Source of the DNA: an uncultured Dysgonomonas sp.
GTDB taxonomy: Bacteria; Bacteroidota; Bacteroidia; Bacteroidales; Dysgonomonadaceae
Assembly (NCBI GenBank): GCA_937995835.1
Contig: CALKIV010000060.1
Coordinates: forward strand, 1-14,886
Direction: 5' to 3'
Length of the DNA: 14,886 bases
Shown here: in pieces, positions 14,476-14,886 of the stretch
Layout: each line of letters starts with the position of its first letter
How positions within the stretch are numbered: position 1 is the first letter of the stretch
Program-made: the position numbers and the translations under genes
The notes under the pieces: model-generated
Told to the model about the DNA's origin: nothing
Database searches by the model: none
Seen by the model: only the letters and a program-made list of their open reading frames with translations

Positions 14476-14886
14476 GTGTTTGACTAATTTAATAATTAGG
14501 AATTTAAGGTATAAAATAAAGATTGTTGGTTGTAATAGCAAAGTAAGTAAATCTATATCCTCTGAACAAATAAACGAATATGTTGTATAATATAAATTTT
14601 TGTAAAATTAGGATATTGAAATGAGATCTTTTGTTGTAATTTTCCTCGTGTAAAACGGGTTGTTTTATATAATGTGTTGTTATTTAGTGTTTTATTTATT
14701 TTGTTGCTTTCGTTTTGTTTTAATCCGTTTTAACAATTGTTCGTTCTTGTTGGAATTGTTTAATTTTAAAATGATAAAACTATAAACGCATTAAAGAATC
14801 TCTATTCAATGTCTTATAATGCGAAGTTATTAAAGATTTCATTAAAAATGATTGTTATTTGTTTTTAATATTCTAATCCTCCACAT
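14476..14886. other. AT-rich stretch with no recognisable gene
   Basis: About 410 bases have no convincing open reading frame on either strand and no tRNA fold that I could find. The region is very AT-rich, with many T-runs on the plus strand. No exact TAnnTTTG box was seen. A weak eight-base inverted repeat, TAAAACGG (14651-14658) and CCGTTTTA (14725-14732), is separated by 66 bases and may be chance. It may be the upstream regulatory region of a plus-strand gene starting beyond the window, or a spacer after a minus-strand gene. Confidence 0.5.

Noticed and set aside
1..14886. CRISPR arrays, insertion sequences, transposase or integrase genes
   Set aside because: No regularly spaced repeats, terminal inverted repeats or recombinase motifs were seen on either strand.

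Overview
The window looks like chromosomal DNA from a member of the Bacteroidales, close to Bacteroides or Parabacteroides. The evidence is a SusC/SusD pair, a hybrid two-component system on one polypeptide (HTCS), -7 promoter boxes of the Bacteroides type (TAnnTTTG), AT-rich spacers, weak Shine-Dalgarno sequences, and korAB for anaerobic 2-oxoacid metabolism.

Layout. 1-1618 (+) holds the 3' part of korA and a complete korB, the two catalytic subunits of a 2-oxoglutarate:ferredoxin oxidoreductase. A tRNA-Gly(GCC) follows at 1682-1754 with a clear promoter and an 18-bp hairpin terminator. From 1824 to 14108 lies a complete polysaccharide utilization locus (PUL) whose gene content points to fructan (inulin, levan or fructo-oligosaccharides). 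On the minus strand are susC (3608-6733) and susD (1824-3590). Diverging on the plus strand are a GH32 beta-fructosidase lipoprotein, an MFS sugar transporter, a PfkB-family fructokinase and an HTCS regulator. A tRNA-Leu(GAG) at 14278-14361 with its own terminator closes the block. After a second hairpin, about 400 bp of AT-rich DNA has no recognisable gene.

How the genes fit together (inferred from families and order, by analogy with the B. thetaiotaomicron BT1754-BT1765 fructan locus). The SusD-like lipoprotein and SusC-like TonB-dependent transporter capture and import fructan or oligofructoside across the outer membrane. The GH32 enzyme releases fructose. The MFS permease carries fructose across the inner membrane and the kinase phosphorylates it. 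The HTCS has a ribose-binding-protein-like sensor that probably binds free fructose, and its AraC domain should activate the divergent promoters between susC and the GH32 gene. That 284-bp region contains a near-perfect 14-bp inverted repeat (13 of 14 positions) placed almost symmetrically between the two promoters, the best candidate for the HTCS operator.

No new kind of system is evident. The points most worth checking are the putative operator, the pared-down PUL (one GH32, no visible surface glycan-binding protein or second fructanase), its position between two tRNA genes, and a possible lipidation site on the sensor kinase.
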